A DNA stretch of 64,000 bases, taken from contig NZ_JAPYRE010000002.1 in the NCBI RefSeq assembly GCF_029936995.1, forward strand, positions 248,001 to 312,000, read 5' to 3'. How positions within the stretch are numbered: the stretch's first letter is position 1; the number at the start of each line of letters is the position of its first letter. The notes beneath the pieces were generated by a model. The model was not told the DNA's origin. It was given only the letters and a program-made list of their open reading frames with translations, and ran no database searches. The DNA comes from Henriciella sp. (GTDB lineage Bacteria; Pseudomonadota; Alphaproteobacteria; Caulobacterales; Hyphomonadaceae). The translations under genes and the position numbers were made by a program. Below, piece by piece: positions 18,875-28,941 of this stretch.

Positions 18875-20068
18875 ATGAACATTCACGAATATCAGGCCAA
18901 AGCCGTCCTGAAGTCCTATGGTGCACCCGTTGCTGACGGTGTGCCAGTGCTCTCCCTCGACGATGTCCAGAAAGCTGTCGATTCCCTGCCGGGACCGCTC
19001 TGGGTCGTCAAAAGCCAGATCCATGCTGGCGGACGCGGCAAGGGCAAGTTCGTGGAAGCCGAAGCCGGTGAGAAGGGTGGCGTACGCCTCGCCTTCAAGA
19101 AGGAAGAGGTGATGGAGCATGCCAAGCAGATGCTCGGCAACCACCTCGTCACCGCCCAGACCGGCGATGATGGCAAGCAGGTCAACCGCCTCTATATCGA
19201 AGACGGTGCCGATATCGATCGTGAGCTGTATCTCTCCGTCCTGATCGACCGCGCGACCGGCAAGCCGGCCTTTGTCGCCTCGACCGAGGGTGGCATGGAT
19301 ATCGAGCAGGTCGCCCACGATACGCCGGAAAAGATCCTCACCCTGCCGATCGACCCGATCGCGGGCGTCACCGACAAGGACAGCGAGCAGCTGTGCGACG
19401 CCCTGAAGCTGGAGGGCGAGGCCCGCACGGACGGGATGAAACTCTTCCCGACGCTCTACAAGGCCTTCACCGAGAAGGACATGTCGATGCTGGAGATCAA
19501 TCCGCTTATCGTCATGGAGAACGGCCACCTGCGTGTGCTGGACGCCAAGGTCAGCTTCGACAGCAACGCGATCTTCCGTCATCCGGACATTGCAGAGCTT
19601 CGCGACAAGACCGAGGAAGATGCCAAGGAAATCGAGGCCTCCGAATGGGACCTCGCCTATATCGCGCTCGACGGCACGATCGGCTGCATGGTCAATGGCG
19701 CGGGCCTGGCCATGGCGACCATGGACATCATTAAGCTCTATGGCGAAGAGCCGGCAAACTTCTGTGACGTTGGCGGCGGCGCCTCGGCGGAGAAAGTGGC
19801 CGCGGCCTTCAAGATCATCATGCAGGACCCGAACGTGAAGGGCATCCTGGTCAACATCTTCGGTGGCATCATGAAATGTGACGTCATTGCCGAGGGCGTG
19901 ATCGCGGCCGTGAAGGAAACCAATCTCGGCGTGCCGCTGGTTGTGCGTCTCGAAGGCACGAATGTCGACGAAGGCAAGGCGATCATCCGGGACTCCGGGC
20001 TGAACGTGATCCCGGCCGACGATCTCGACGATGCGGCCAAGAAGATCACCGACGCGATCAAGGGCTAG
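18875..20068 (+). CDS. sucC: succinyl-CoA synthetase (ADP-forming) beta subunit
   Basis: SucC, 397 residues, has the ATP-grasp fold that starts [12 protein letters not shown] and includes [12 protein letters not shown], and the C-terminal CoA-ligase part with [15 protein letters not shown]. It interconverts succinyl-CoA and succinate with nucleotide triphosphate. First gene of the suc operon. No mdh gene is upstream, unlike the common alphaproteobacterial order mdh-sucCDAB. Confidence 0.97.
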   Translation: MNIHEYQAKAVLKSYGAPVADGVPVLSLDDVQKAVDSLPGPLWVVKSQIHAGGRGKGKFVEAEAGEKGGVRLAFKKEEVMEHAKQMLGNHLVTAQTGDDGKQVNRLYIEDGADIDRELYLSVLIDRATGKPAFVASTEGGMDIEQVAHDTPEKILTLPIDPIAGVTDKDSEQLCDALKLEGEARTDGMKLFPTLYKAFTEKDMSMLEINPLIVMENGHLRVLDAKVSFDSNAIFRHPDIAELRDKTEEDAKEIEASEWDLAYIALDGTIGCMVNGAGLAMATMDIIKLYGEEPANFCDVGGGASAEKVAAAFKIIMQDPNVKGILVNIFGGIMKCDVIAEGVIAAVKETNLGVPLVVRLEGTNVDEGKAIIRDSGLNVIPADDLDDAAKKITDAIKG

Positions 20069-20086
20069 AGCTTTTCGCAGAATTCA

Positions 20087-20102
20087 CGCGCCTGCGGGCG
20101 CG
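20087..20102. other. intercistronic hairpin between sucC and sucD
   Basis: CGCGCC (20087-20092) and GGCGCG (20097-20102) form a perfect 6-bp stem with a TGCG tetraloop in the 57-base gap. No T-tract follows, so it is not a terminator. It could be an RNA-stability or processing element. Confidence 0.5.
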
Positions 20103-20125
20103 AAACACATCCAGGGACCATATTC

Positions 20126-21028
20126 ATGTCCATCCTTATCGACTCCAATACCAAAGTCATCGTGCAGGGTCTGACCGGCAATACCGGCTCATTCCATACC
20201 AACCAGGCGCTGGAATATTTCGGCACCAAGATGGTCGCGGGCACGCACCCCAAGAAAGCGGGCCAGAAATGGACCGCCGACAACGGCGCCGAACTGCCGA
20301 TCTATGCGAGCGCCGGCGAGGCGAAAGAGGCGACAGGCGCGAATGCATCTGTCATCTATGTCCCGCCAGCCGGTGCAGCCGCCGCCATCGAGGAAGCCAT
20401 CGATGCGGGCATCGAGCTCATCACCTGCATCACCGAAGGTGTGCCGGTCATGGACATGGTGCGCGTCAAGGCGAAGCTGGAAAAGTCCAATTCGCGCCTG
20501 ATCGGGCCGAACTGCCCCGGCGTCCTGACACCGGAAGCCTGCAAGATCGGCATCATGCCGGGCAAGATTTTCGAGAAGGGTTCTGTGGGCGTGGTGTCCC
20601 GTTCGGGCACGCTCACTTATGAAGCTGTCTACCAGACTTCCATGGCCGGCCTTGGCCAGACCACGGCGGTCGGCATTGGCGGCGACCCGGTCAACGGAAC
20701 GAACTTCATCGACGTGCTGGAGATGTTCCTCGCTGACGACGACACGAAGTCGATCATCATGATCGGTGAGATCGGCGGCTCTGCGGAAGAAGAGGCCGCG
20801 CAGTTCCTGAAGGACGAGGCCAAGAAGGGCCGCAAGAAACCGATGGTCGGCTTCATCGCGGGCCGTACCGCACCGCCAGGCCGCACCATGGGCCATGCCG
20901 GTGCCATCGTCTCTGGCGGCAAGGGCGACGCGCCGTCCAAGATTGCGGCCATGGAAGAAGCTGGAATCAAGGTGTCACCCAGCCCTGCGCGGCTCGGCGA
21001 TACCATGGTAGAGGTTCTTAAAGGATAA
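20126..21028 (+). CDS. sucD: succinyl-CoA synthetase alpha subunit
   Basis: SucD, 300 residues, binds CoA in its Rossmann domain ([15 protein letters not shown]) and carries the phosphorylated His in [14 protein letters not shown]. It forms the complex with SucC. It is separated from sucA by about 90 bases that contain an 18-bp perfect palindrome. Confidence 0.97.
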   Translation: MSILIDSNTKVIVQGLTGNTGSFHTNQALEYFGTKMVAGTHPKKAGQKWTADNGAELPIYASAGEAKEATGANASVIYVPPAGAAAAIEEAIDAGIELITCITEGVPVMDMVRVKAKLEKSNSRLIGPNCPGVLTPEACKIGIMPGKIFEKGSVGVVSRSGTLTYEAVYQTSMAGLGQTTAVGIGGDPVNGTNFIDVLEMFLADDDTKSIIMIGEIGGSAEEEAAQFLKDEAKKGRKKPMVGFIAGRTAPPGRTMGHAGAIVSGGKGDAPSKIAAMEEAGIKVSPSPARLGDTMVEVLKG

Positions 21029-21030
21029 TC

Positions 21031-21048
21031 CCGGATCATATGATCCGG
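21031..21048. promoter_or_regulatory. 18-bp perfect palindrome between sucD and sucA
   Basis: CCGGATCATATGATCCGG starts three bases after the sucD stop and is a perfect inverted repeat without a loop. It could be an operator, a cruciform-type site or an RNA stem that separates sucD from sucA expression. No T-tract follows. Confidence 0.5.
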
Positions 21049-21117
21049 ATGGCGGTCAGACGAGGCCCTTGAAGACCCCGCCGGGCCGTCCAGATGAGGT
21101 TTGAGGACGGTGCAGAT

Positions 21118-24100
21118 ATGGCAGATGATGGATCCCCGGTAACGGGCAAGCGCGGCATGCGGAACAGCGCCATGCTGGATACCGCGTTTCTCTATGGCGG
21201 CAGCGCGGTCTGGATCGAGAAGATGCAGGCCGCCTATGCGCGCGACCCGAATTCCGTGCCCGAAAGCTGGCGGGATTTCTTCCGCGAGCTTGGCGATGGC
21301 GGAGAGGCAGCATCGCGTAATGCCGAAGGCGCAAGCTGGAAGCGTGAAAGCTGGCCAGTGCCGGCAGATGCCGACCAGGTTGCGGCATTCGATGGCAACT
21401 GGGCGCTGATCGAGCCGAAGCTCAAGGACAAGATCAAGTCCGACAAGCCGGCAGCGTCGGAGGCCGACCTTGAGGTTGCGGTGAAAGACTCGATCCGTGC
21501 CCTGATGATGATCCGTGCCTATCGGGTGCGGGGCCATCTGGCGGCCGATCTCGACCCGCTGTCCATGGACAGCAAGGAAGAGCATCCCGAGCTTGAGCCG
21601 GAAAGCTATGGCTTCAGCACGGACGACATGGACCGGGCGATCTTCATCGACGGCTATCTCGGCCTCGACTATGCGACCATTCCGGAAATGGTCGAGATCC
21701 TGAAGCGGACCTATTGCTCGACCATCGGGATCGAGTTCCAGCACATTTCGAATCCGGAAGAGAAGACCTGGCTGCAGGAGCGGATCGAGGGCCCTGACAA
21801 GGGCGTCGAGTTTACCGCACGCGGCAAGAAGGCAATCCTCGCCAAGCTGATCGAGGCTGAAACCTTCGAACGCTTCCTGCACCGGCGTTATCCGGGCACC
21901 AAGCGCTTCGGCCTGGATGGGGGTGAGGCGGCCGTGCCTGCACTGGAGCAGATCATCAAGCGCGGCGGCGCGCTCGGCGTCAACGAGATCGTCGTGGGCA
22001 TGCCCCACCGTGGACGCCTCAACATGCTGGCGGCCGTCATGGGCAAGCCGTATGAGAAGATCTTCCACGAATTCCAGGGCGGCTCGACACAGGGCGCGGA
22101 AGGCTTCGGCTCCGGGGATGTGAAGTATCACCTCGGCGCATCGTCGGACCGCAGCTTCGATGGCAATGATGTCCACCTGACCATGAACGCCAACCCGTCT
22201 CACCTGGAGGCGGTCAATCCGGTGGTGCTGGGCCGCACACGCGCCAAACAGGCGATGGAGGCGGAAGAGACAGGCCAGCTGGAACGTTCACGCAAGCTGC
22301 CGCTTCTGCTGCATGGCGATGCCTCATTTGCCGGGCAGGGCGTGGTGTCTGAATGTTTCGCGCTGTCGGGGCTGGCCGGCTATCGTACTGGCGGCACGGT
22401 CCATTTCATCGTCAACAACCAGATCGGCTTTACGACCAGCCCGATCTATTCGCGCTCATCGCCTTATCCCTCGGACGTTGCGCTGATGGTGCAGGCGCCG
22501 ATCTTCCATGTGAACGGGGACGACCCGGAAGCGGTGACCTATGTTGCCAAGGTGGCCATCGAGTACCGGCAGAAATTCGGCAAGGACGTCGTTATCGACA
22601 TGTTCTGCTATCGCCGGTTCGGCCACAATGAGGGTGACGAGCCGATGTTCACCCAGCCGGTCATGTACGACAAGATCAAGGGCCATGAGTCCACCCGCGA
22701 GATCTATGCCAAGCGGCTGGTCGAAGAGGGGCTCGTGACCGCCGATGAGGTCAAGCAGCAGGTCAAGGACTTCGAGGATTTCCTCGACAAGGCGTTCGAC
22801 GAGGGCAAGGACCTTGTGACCGAGAAGGCCGACTGGCTGGACGGTGAGTGGGCCGGGCTGGGCCTGCCGGAAGATGATGAACGCCGCGGCAAGACCGGTG
22901 TGAGTAAGAAGAAACTGACCGAGATCGGCGAGGCCATCACAACCATTCCCGAGGGCGTGAATGTGCACAAGACGCTGAAGCGCGTGATCGATGCCCGCCG
23001 TGACGCGATCACGTCCGGTAACGGGATCGACTGGGCAACGGCGGAACATCTTGCCTTCGCAACGCTCTTGGAGGAAGGCTTCCCGGTGCGTCTGTCAGGG
23101 CAGGATTCGGGCCGCGGGACATTCTCCCAGCGCCACAGTCATTTCATCGACCAGAAAAGCGGTGAACGCTATACGCCGCTGAACAATATCGGCGAAGGCC
23201 AGGCGCATTATGAGGTGATCGACTCGCTGCTCTCGGAAGAGGCTGTCGTCGGATATGAGTATGGCTACTCGCTGGCCGATCCGAATGCGCTCGTGCTCTG
23301 GGAAGCCCAGTTCGGTGATTTTTATAACGGCGCACAGGTCTACTTCGACCAGTTCATTTCGTCTGCCGAGCGCAAATGGCTGCGTATGTCGGGCCTCGTC
23401 TGCCTGCTGCCGCACGCCTATGAAGGCCAGGGGCCGGAACACTCTTCGGCGCGGCTGGAGCGTTTCCTCCAGATGTGCGCGGAAGACAATATGCAGGTCT
23501 GCAACCTGACGACGCCAGCCAACTACTTCCACGCGCTGCGCCGCCAGATTCACCGTGATTTCCGCAAGCCGCTGATCATCATGACGCCCAAGTCGCTTCT
23601 GCGGCACAAGCTGGCGACCTCGCCAATTGATGAGTTCAACACCAAGTCCTCTTTCCACCGCGTGCTCTGGGATGATGCGGAGACGCCGGGCCGGGAAGGC
23701 AAGGTGAAACTCGCCAAGGACAACAAGATCCGCCGCGTCGTTCTGTGCTCGGGCAAGGTCTATTACGATCTCTTCGAAGCGCGTGAGGAAAAGGGTGTCG
23801 ACGACATCTATCTCCTGCGGATCGAGCAGTTCTATCCGGTGCCGCGCAAATCGATCATGCAGGAGCTGAAGCGCTTCACGCAGGCCGAGATGGTCTGGTG
23901 CCAGGAAGAGCCACGCAATATGGGCGGCTGGACATTCATGCGCGACGAGATCGAGTGGGCCTGTAACCAGGTTGGTGCAGAGCATCCGCGCCCGAAATAT
24001 GCCGGTCGTCCGCCTTCTGCGGCCACGGCCACCGGCCTTCTGTCACAACACAAGAAAGAGCGGGATGCCCTGATCGCTGCCGCGCTGGGAGACCAGCCGG

Positions 24101-24126
24101 TAGAAGACAGCATCGTTTCCGCCTGA
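21118..24126 (+). CDS. sucA: 2-oxoglutarate dehydrogenase E1 component
   Basis: The 1002-residue thiamine diphosphate enzyme decarboxylates 2-oxoglutarate and passes the succinyl group to the E2 lipoyl domains. [37 protein letters not shown] and [12 protein letters not shown] are diagnostic. I prefer the ATG at 21118, with GAGGA upstream, over an ATG at 21094 that lacks a ribosome binding site. The N-terminal [16 protein letters not shown] matches the E2-binding arm of E1o proteins. Confidence 0.97.
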   Translation: MADDGSPVTGKRGMRNSAMLDTAFLYGGSAVWIEKMQAAYARDPNSVPESWRDFFRELGDGGEAASRNAEGASWKRESWPVPADADQVAAFDGNWALIEPKLKDKIKSDKPAASEADLEVAVKDSIRALMMIRAYRVRGHLAADLDPLSMDSKEEHPELEPESYGFSTDDMDRAIFIDGYLGLDYATIPEMVEILKRTYCSTIGIEFQHISNPEEKTWLQERIEGPDKGVEFTARGKKAILAKLIEAETFERFLHRRYPGTKRFGLDGGEAAVPALEQIIKRGGALGVNEIVVGMPHRGRLNMLAAVMGKPYEKIFHEFQGGSTQGAEGFGSGDVKYHLGASSDRSFDGNDVHLTMNANPSHLEAVNPVVLGRTRAKQAMEAEETGQLERSRKLPLLLHGDASFAGQGVVSECFALSGLAGYRTGGTVHFIVNNQIGFTTSPIYSRSSPYPSDVALMVQAPIFHVNGDDPEAVTYVAKVAIEYRQKFGKDVVIDMFCYRRFGHNEGDEPMFTQPVMYDKIKGHESTREIYAKRLVEEGLVTADEVKQQVKDFEDFLDKAFDEGKDLVTEKADWLDGEWAGLGLPEDDERRGKTGVSKKKLTEIGEAITTIPEGVNVHKTLKRVIDARRDAITSGNGIDWATAEHLAFATLLEEGFPVRLSGQDSGRGTFSQRHSHFIDQKSGERYTPLNNIGEGQAHYEVIDSLLSEEAVVGYEYGYSLADPNALVLWEAQFGDFYNGAQVYFDQFISSAERKWLRMSGLVCLLPHAYEGQGPEHSSARLERFLQMCAEDNMQVCNLTTPANYFHALRRQIHRDFRKPLIIMTPKSLLRHKLATSPIDEFNTKSSFHRVLWDDAETPGREGKVKLAKDNKIRRVVLCSGKVYYDLFEAREEKGVDDIYLLRIEQFYPVPRKSIMQELKRFTQAEMVWCQEEPRNMGGWTFMRDEIEWACNQVGAEHPRPKYAGRPPSAATATGLLSQHKKERDALIAAALGDQPVEDSIVSA

Positions 24127-24154
24127 CCCGAACAACGAACGAAACGGACAAGAC

Positions 24155-25726
24155 ATGACTGACATTATCGTGCCCCAGCTTGGCGAGAGCGTCACCGAGG
24201 CGACCGTCGGCCAGTGGCTGAAGAAGGCGGGCGACGCGGTCTCGAAGGACGAAGTCCTTGTCGAGCTCGAGACCGACAAGGTGTCTGTAGAGGTTGCCGC
24301 AACGGCAGATGGCACACTGTCGGAGATTGTCGCCAATGAGGGTGACACGGTCGAGATTGGCGCCGTGCTTGGCCGCCTTGGCGAGGAAGGGGCTGCAGCT
24401 TCCGCCAAGGAGGAGGCAAAGTCTGACAAGCCGTCCGAGCCAAAGAAAGACGAGGCTCCGGAAAAGGAAGACAAGGCGCAAGCCGCCTCTGGAGGCGGTG
24501 AGAGTGTCGACGTGACCGTGCCGTCCATGGGTGAAAGCGTGACCGAGGGCACCATCGGCGAATTCCTGAAGAAGGCTGGCGACAGCGTTTCCAAGGATGA
24601 GACGATTGCCGAGATCGAAACCGACAAGGTGGCGCTTGAAGTGCCGGCCACGGCAGATGGTACGATTTCCGAATGGCTGGTCAGCGAGGGCGATACGGTC
24701 GAGCCGGGCATGGTGATCGCGCGGATCAGCGAAGGCGCTGGCGGTGGCAAGGCTTCGACCCCGTCCAAGCCGGACCTCACCGAAGACAAGCCTTCTGCAA
24801 AGAGCGAAGACAAGCCCGCAGCATCCACCGCGGAAGACCGCCCGGTGTCACCATCGGTGCGCCGCGTCGCGAGCGAGGGCGGTGTCGACCCGAAGGATAT
24901 TCCGGGCACGGGCCGGGACGGCCGCGCGACCAAGGCCGATGCACTGGACTACGTGAACAAGGCTGCTGAATCGGGCAAGGGCGCGGCCAGCCAGCCGGAG
25001 GCATCCACGCCGCAGCGTGAAATTGGTCCGCGCGAAGAGCGGGTCAAGATGACCCGCCTGCGCCAGACCATCGCCCGGCGCCTGAAAGAGGCCCAGGACA
25101 CGGCTGCCATGCTGACCACGTTCAACGATGTGGACATGTCGGCGGTGATGGACCTGCGGTCGCGCTACAAGGATGCCTTCCTCGACAAGCACGGCGTGAA
25201 ACTCGGCTTCATGGGCTTTTTCGTGAAAGCCTGCGTCAACGCGCTGAAGGAGCTGCCTGCGGTCAATGCGGAGATCGATGGCTCCGACATCATCTACAAG
25301 AACTATTACGATCTTGGCATCGCGGTCGGCACAGACCGTGGCCTTGTCGTGCCGGTCGTGCGCGACTGTGACGAGCTTTCCATTGCCGGAATCGAGAAGG
25401 GCATTGGCGACCTTGGCAAGAAGGCACGCGACGGCTCGCTGTCGATAGGTGACATGCAGGGCGGTACGTTCACGATCACGAATGGCGGGGTCTATGGCTC
25501 GCTGATGTCGACGCCGATCCTCAACCCTCCGCAATCGGGCGTGCTCGGCATGCACCGCATTGAACAGCGCCCCGTGGCCATCAATGGCGAGGTGAAAATC
25601 CGCCCGATGATGTACCTGGCACTGTCCTATGACCACCGCATTGTCGACGGCAAGGAAGCCGTCACCTTCCTCGTGCGCATCAAGGAAGCCCTGGAAGACC
25701 CAGAACGGATGATCCTGGACCTTTAA
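24155..25726 (+). CDS. odhB: 2-oxoglutarate dehydrogenase E2 with two lipoyl domains
   Basis: 523 residues, longer than the roughly 400 of single-lipoyl E2o. Two biotinyl/lipoyl domains are visible, at about 1-77 with lipoyl-Lys motif ETDKVSV and at about 119-195 with ETDKVAL, separated by an Ala/Lys/Glu/Pro linker. An E3/E1-binding domain ([14 protein letters not shown]) follows, then the acyltransferase core with SYDHRIVDG near the C-terminus. It ends the suc operon and is followed by an intrinsic terminator. No lipoamide dehydrogenase gene follows, so E3 comes from elsewhere. Confidence 0.95.
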   Translation: MTDIIVPQLGESVTEATVGQWLKKAGDAVSKDEVLVELETDKVSVEVAATADGTLSEIVANEGDTVEIGAVLGRLGEEGAAASAKEEAKSDKPSEPKKDEAPEKEDKAQAASGGGESVDVTVPSMGESVTEGTIGEFLKKAGDSVSKDETIAEIETDKVALEVPATADGTISEWLVSEGDTVEPGMVIARISEGAGGGKASTPSKPDLTEDKPSAKSEDKPAASTAEDRPVSPSVRRVASEGGVDPKDIPGTGRDGRATKADALDYVNKAAESGKGAASQPEASTPQREIGPREERVKMTRLRQTIARRLKEAQDTAAMLTTFNDVDMSAVMDLRSRYKDAFLDKHGVKLGFMGFFVKACVNALKELPAVNAEIDGSDIIYKNYYDLGIAVGTDRGLVVPVVRDCDELSIAGIEKGIGDLGKKARDGSLSIGDMQGGTFTITNGGVYGSLMSTPILNPPQSGVLGMHRIEQRPVAINGEVKIRPMMYLALSYDHRIVDGKEAVTFLVRIKEALEDPERMILDL

Positions 25727-25750
25727 GGCCAGTACTCAGATGATCGAATG

Positions 25751-25786
25751 AAGCCTCCCTGCACATATGTTGCGGGGAGGCTTTTT
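25751..25786 (+). terminator. rho-independent terminator of the suc operon
   Basis: AAGCCTCCC (25751-25759) pairs with GGGAGGCTT (25775-25783), with an extra GCA/TGC pairing inside the loop, followed by a T-run. It sits 25 bases after the odhB stop and between convergent odhB and pyk; the leading AA side offers little for the opposite direction. Confidence 0.9.
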
Positions 25787-25809
25787 CATATGTCCCGAGC
25801 GTTTGTCCT

Positions 25810-27216
25810 TCAGGGCCGCCTTATCCCCAGTTCCCAGGCGGCCTCGTCATTGTCGCCTTTCCAGGCGGCATAGGCGACGGCTCCATCAAGCCCGGCGGTC
25901 CGCAGCAGTGTGACGGGCCAGTCATCATGTTCGATATCCGCCACGTGAATGGGATGGACGCCCCAGAGCAGTTGTGCCGCGCGCAGGCGCGCTTCATCCG
26001 CAGAGCCATAAAGGATCAGGTGGCGTCCGCGATGCTTGGAAAACTGTGTGAGCCGCCGGGCCGAACCGGTCCGCAGGGCGAGGGCCGAGGCGTGTTCGGC
26101 ATAGGCGAGTGACTGGGCGGCGCGGGCAACGACATCAATCGTCAGCTCAAGGCTGCGATCGCCCATGAACTGTTTCAGGGAGTCGCGATAATCCTCGGCG
26201 GCCTCGGTGGCATGGATGATCCGGCCCATGATGGCGACGGCGGTTGCTGGATGCCGGCCGATCGCTGTTTCTGCCGACAGCATGACGGCGTCCACGCCCT
26301 GATAGATGGCGGTGGCGACATCGCCTGTTTCCGCCCGTGTCGGCGCGGCGTTGTCGATCATGGATTCCAGCATCTGGGTGGCGACGATGACGGGCCGGCC
26401 TTTTGCGCGCGCCGTGCGTACAATGCGGCGCTGGATGATGGGCACCTGCTCGGCCGGATATTCGACGCCAAGGTCTCCGCGCGCGACCATCACGCCGTCG
26501 GCAGCGTCAACGATGGCCGCGAGATTATTGATGGCGGCCGGTTTCTCGAGTTTGGCAATCAGCGGGGCCCGCCCGGCTATAAGGGCCTGAACCGTCTCGA
26601 CATCCTCGACCGATTGCACAAAGCTGAGGGCGATAAGGTCTGCGCCAAGTTCAAGCGCACAGGCGAGATCCTCACGGTCTTTCCCGGTGAGCGCGCTGAC
26701 GGGCAGTGCCTTGCCCTGCACGGTGAAGCCCTTCCTGTCAGACAGCTCGGCCGGGAAATCGGATTTTACTTTCGGTGTGGCGCCGGCTTGCGTCACAGTA
26801 AGGGCGATCATCCCGTCATTGCAGAGCACGCGGTCCCCGGTTTCGAGGGCCTCCAGGATTTCCGGGTGCGGAACAGGTATGTTGCGCGGCGCGTCAGTTT
26901 CTTCCCGTGCGATGAGGGTGTACTCGCCGTCGAAATCGAGTTTCAGCTTGCCGCCCGCAAATGTGCCGACACGCACCTTTGGTCCCTGAAGATCTGCAAG
27001 TACGGCCAGAGGACGGCCAAGTGCCTTTTCCGCCATGCGGACCGCCTCCAGCGAGCGGCGATGATCTTCATGGCTGCCGTGGCTGAAGTTCAGCCGGAAT
27101 ATGTCGGCACCGGCTTCGGCAAGCAGCTGGACCGTGCGCGGGGCCCGGCTGCCGGGGCCGAGTGTGGCGACAATCTTGGCATTGCGCCCGCGCAGGCGGG
27201 AAAGTCGTGACATCAC
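25810..27216 (-). CDS. pyk: pyruvate kinase
   Basis: 468 residues. KIVATLGPGSR at the N-terminus, DLQGPKVRVG, MVARGDLGVEYP with the catalytic Glu/Asp set and VIVATQMLESM are family motifs. It converts phosphoenolpyruvate and ADP to pyruvate and ATP. It lies alone, convergent with the suc operon and divergent from the ECF sigma gene. Confidence 0.96.
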   Translation of the reverse strand: MMSRLSRLRGRNAKIVATLGPGSRAPRTVQLLAEAGADIFRLNFSHGSHEDHRRSLEAVRMAEKALGRPLAVLADLQGPKVRVGTFAGGKLKLDFDGEYTLIAREETDAPRNIPVPHPEILEALETGDRVLCNDGMIALTVTQAGATPKVKSDFPAELSDRKGFTVQGKALPVSALTGKDREDLACALELGADLIALSFVQSVEDVETVQALIAGRAPLIAKLEKPAAINNLAAIVDAADGVMVARGDLGVEYPAEQVPIIQRRIVRTARAKGRPVIVATQMLESMIDNAAPTRAETGDVATAIYQGVDAVMLSAETAIGRHPATAVAIMGRIIHATEAAEDYRDSLKQFMGDRSLELTIDVVARAAQSLAYAEHASALALRTGSARRLTQFSKHRGRHLILYGSADEARLRAAQLLWGVHPIHVADIEHDDWPVTLLRTAGLDGAVAYAAWKGDNDEAAWELGIRRP

Positions 27217-27298
27217 CAGACACTCTCCTCGGCTATTAGCTTAATTTCTAGCGGAATTCACGGCAGACAAAAAGAGAGCGCTAACATTTTTCTTGATT

Positions 27299-27325
27299 GA
27301 ACCTTTTGCCGGTCTGGGGCGACTA
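27299..27325 (+). promoter_or_regulatory. candidate sigma-type promoter of the ECF sigma gene
   Basis: GAACC at 27299-27303, a 16-base spacer and CGACTA at 27320-27325 sit 27 bases before the sigma factor ATG. The GAAC core and CG start agree with the two stronger sites at 28278 and 28882, and ECF sigma genes often autoregulate. The match is weaker than the other two. Confidence 0.45.
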
Positions 27326-27352
27326 TCGTGATATTGTTGAGGAAAGGCCCGA

Positions 27353-27901
27353 ATGGCCATGACGAATGATCCGGGCCGCATTTATGACGAGCTGCTTGTC
27401 ACGCTGGTGCGAACTGGTGACCGCGCGGCTGCCGAACGTCTTGCGGCGAGATGGTACCCGCGCCTGCTGCGCACGGCCCGGCGTCTGCTCCGCGATGACG
27501 ACCAGGCGCGTGAAGCCGTTCAGGAGGCCTGGACCGGAATTTGCCGTGGCTGGGTAGGGCTCGCAGATGCCCGGAAGTTTCCGGCCTGGGCCTTCTCGAT
27601 CCTGCATCACAAGTGTGCAGACCGCATACGTCATGAACAGGGAGGGCGCGCCCGGCAAACAGACCTGAACGGCTGTGAAACGGACAGGGCGGCCGCAGAC
27701 TCCGAAGTGCGCATGGCAATCAGTCAGGCGCTGGACCGGCTCAGCCATGATCACCGCGTCGCTGCCATCCTGTTTTTCCACGAGGGTCTGACCCTGTCGG
27801 AAATAGCTATTGCGACCGGCGTTCCAACGGGAACAGCCAAGTCGCGTATCTTTCATGCCCGCCGCCAGCTGAAGGCGGCTCTACAAGGAGACGAGAAATG
27901 A
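27353..27901 (+). CDS. ECF-type RNA polymerase sigma factor
   Basis: 182 residues with sigma region 2 (ERLAARWYPRLLRTARRLL, DDDQAREAVQEAW) and a region 4 helix-turn-helix near the C-terminus (LTLSEIAIATGVPTGTAKSR). No region 1 or 3, which is typical of the extracytoplasmic function class. GAGGAAAGG precedes the start; the second ATG two codons later is also possible. Its stop overlaps the next gene's ATG in a 4-base ATGA, so the small membrane protein is likely its partner or anti-sigma factor. There is no neighbouring nepR or phyR, so it is probably not the general stress sigma factor EcfG. Confidence 0.88.
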   Translation: MAMTNDPGRIYDELLVTLVRTGDRAAAERLAARWYPRLLRTARRLLRDDDQAREAVQEAWTGICRGWVGLADARKFPAWAFSILHHKCADRIRHEQGGRARQTDLNGCETDRAAADSEVRMAISQALDRLSHDHRVAAILFFHEGLTLSEIAIATGVPTGTAKSRIFHARRQLKAALQGDEK

Positions 27902-28266
27902 CGGAGATGGAAAAAAGGCTGCACACTGGTCTGAGCGAAGAGGATGAGGCGTTTCTTGCGCGACTTGAGGATGAGCCCGGCCTGTTTGCGCAACTTGGCG
28001 CCACATTCACCGGCTCGATGAAGTTCTGGACGGCCTTTGCGGTTGCATTGAGCCTGATCTTCTTCTTCGGCTCGATCTGGGCGCTATGGCAGGCTTCGGT
28101 AAGTGCAAATGCGCAGGAAGCGGTCGTGTGGACGGGTGGAGCCCTGGGGGCCTGGTTTGCGGTCGGTATGATAAAGATCTGGTTCTGGCTGCGGATGAAT
28201 CATCTCGTAACTCTCAAGGAAATCAAGCGGTTAGAGCTAAAAGTGTCGCAACTGAACACGTTTTAA
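27898..28266 (+). CDS. small inner-membrane protein coupled to the ECF sigma gene (DUF6768-like)
   Basis: 122 residues: an acidic cytoplasmic N-terminus (SEEDEAFLARLEDEPGLFAQ), two transmembrane helices at about 42-62 and 75-97, and a short basic tail. The architecture and position suit an anti-sigma or signal-relay protein, but it lacks the zinc-binding anti-sigma motif. The DUF6768 label is from recall. It overlaps the sigma gene by 4 bases. Confidence 0.75.
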   Translation: MTEMEKRLHTGLSEEDEAFLARLEDEPGLFAQLGATFTGSMKFWTAFAVALSLIFFFGSIWALWQASVSANAQEAVVWTGGALGAWFAVGMIKIWFWLRMNHLVTLKEIKRLELKVSQLNTF

Positions 28267-28277
28267 TTCTGGTTTCA

Positions 28278-28303
28278 GGAACGGGTTCAGGAGAGCGGTC
28301 GTT
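28278..28303 (+). promoter_or_regulatory. GGAAC-N17-CGTT promoter of the first acidic exported protein
   Basis: GGAAC at 28278-28282 and CGTT at 28300-28303 with a 17-base spacer match the -35/-10 pattern recognised by alphaproteobacterial EcfG-type or related ECF sigma factors. It lies in the 69-base gap after the membrane protein gene and about 33 bases before the ATG. Confidence 0.75.
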
Positions 28304-28335
28304 TGTTTGTCCAGCAGACGCGAAAGGAGACTGCC

Positions 28336-28740
28336 ATGAAACGCACACTGCTTACCGCTACCGCAGCACTGGCCTTTGCCGCAACGCCTGCCGTCGCGCA
28401 GCTTGTCGATGGTGATGCCGGTGTGACCGCTGAAACTGAAGTCACCACGGATACTGCCGATACGGCCGCAGACGTAACGACAGAAGTCGAGACCGACGTT
28501 CAGAAGAGCGACGACGCACAGCTCGACAGCGATATCGATTCTGCCGCAAATTCTGAAGCAGGCATCGGTGGAAACTATCACGAGAGTGAAGAAGATGCGG
28601 CTGCCGATTCCGAACTCAACACCGGTTCTGACGTTGATGTTCAGATAGATACGCCGGACGCTGAAACTCCGGATACAGACGTTTCTGTTGAGGGTGAAAG
28701 CGACACAGATGTGAGCGTCGATACTGAAACGCCTCAATAA
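28336..28740 (+). CDS. exported acidic low-complexity protein, paralogue 1
   Basis: 134 residues with a Sec signal peptide (MKRTLLTATAALAFAATPAV followed by AQ). The mature part is about 31 percent Asp plus Glu, with a single Lys, no Arg and no Cys, and many Thr/Ser/Ala/Val; it is probably disordered. The central GNY is shared with the paralogue 28942-29574. I do not recognise a family. ATG at 28336 has AAGGAG upstream; a longer start at 28303 would destroy the signal peptide. A terminator follows, so it is an independent transcription unit. Confidence 0.8.
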   Translation: MKRTLLTATAALAFAATPAVAQLVDGDAGVTAETEVTTDTADTAADVTTEVETDVQKSDDAQLDSDIDSAANSEAGIGGNYHESEEDAAADSELNTGSDVDVQIDTPDAETPDTDVSVEGESDTDVSVDTETPQ

Positions 28741-28787
28741 TAATGAGTTGGACAAGGATCGGCCTACAGGCTGATCCCTCGTTCCGG

Positions 28788-28823
28788 AAGCCCCGCGCGG
28801 CCTTGGCGGCCCGCGGGGCTTTT
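28788..28823 (+). terminator. rho-independent terminator after acidic protein 1
   Basis: AAGCCCCGCG (28788-28797) pairs with CGCGGGGCTT (28812-28821), followed by TTT. A second hairpin, GATCGGCC/GGCTGATC, precedes it at 28757-28776. Confidence 0.88.
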
Positions 28824-28881
28824 CGTGTGCCTGGAGCGCGAAAGCGCGAGGGAAACGTCAGGCAAAGGTAACAGGCCCAAA

Positions 28882-28906
28882 GGAACACCCTGTGGCAGCA
28901 TCCGTT
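28882..28906 (+). promoter_or_regulatory. GGAAC-N16-CGTT promoter of the second acidic exported protein
   Basis: GGAAC at 28882-28886 and CGTT at 28903-28906 with a 16-base spacer, about 36 bases before the ATG at 28942. Same pattern and same leader length as the promoter of the first paralogue, which supports common control. Confidence 0.78.
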
Positions 28907-28941
28907 ATTAAAGGTAAGCAACACCTGGAAAGGAGATTGCA

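Noticed and set aside
20629-22203. A 524-codon antisense frame across sucD and sucA
   Set aside because: It overlaps two conserved genes and has no family features.
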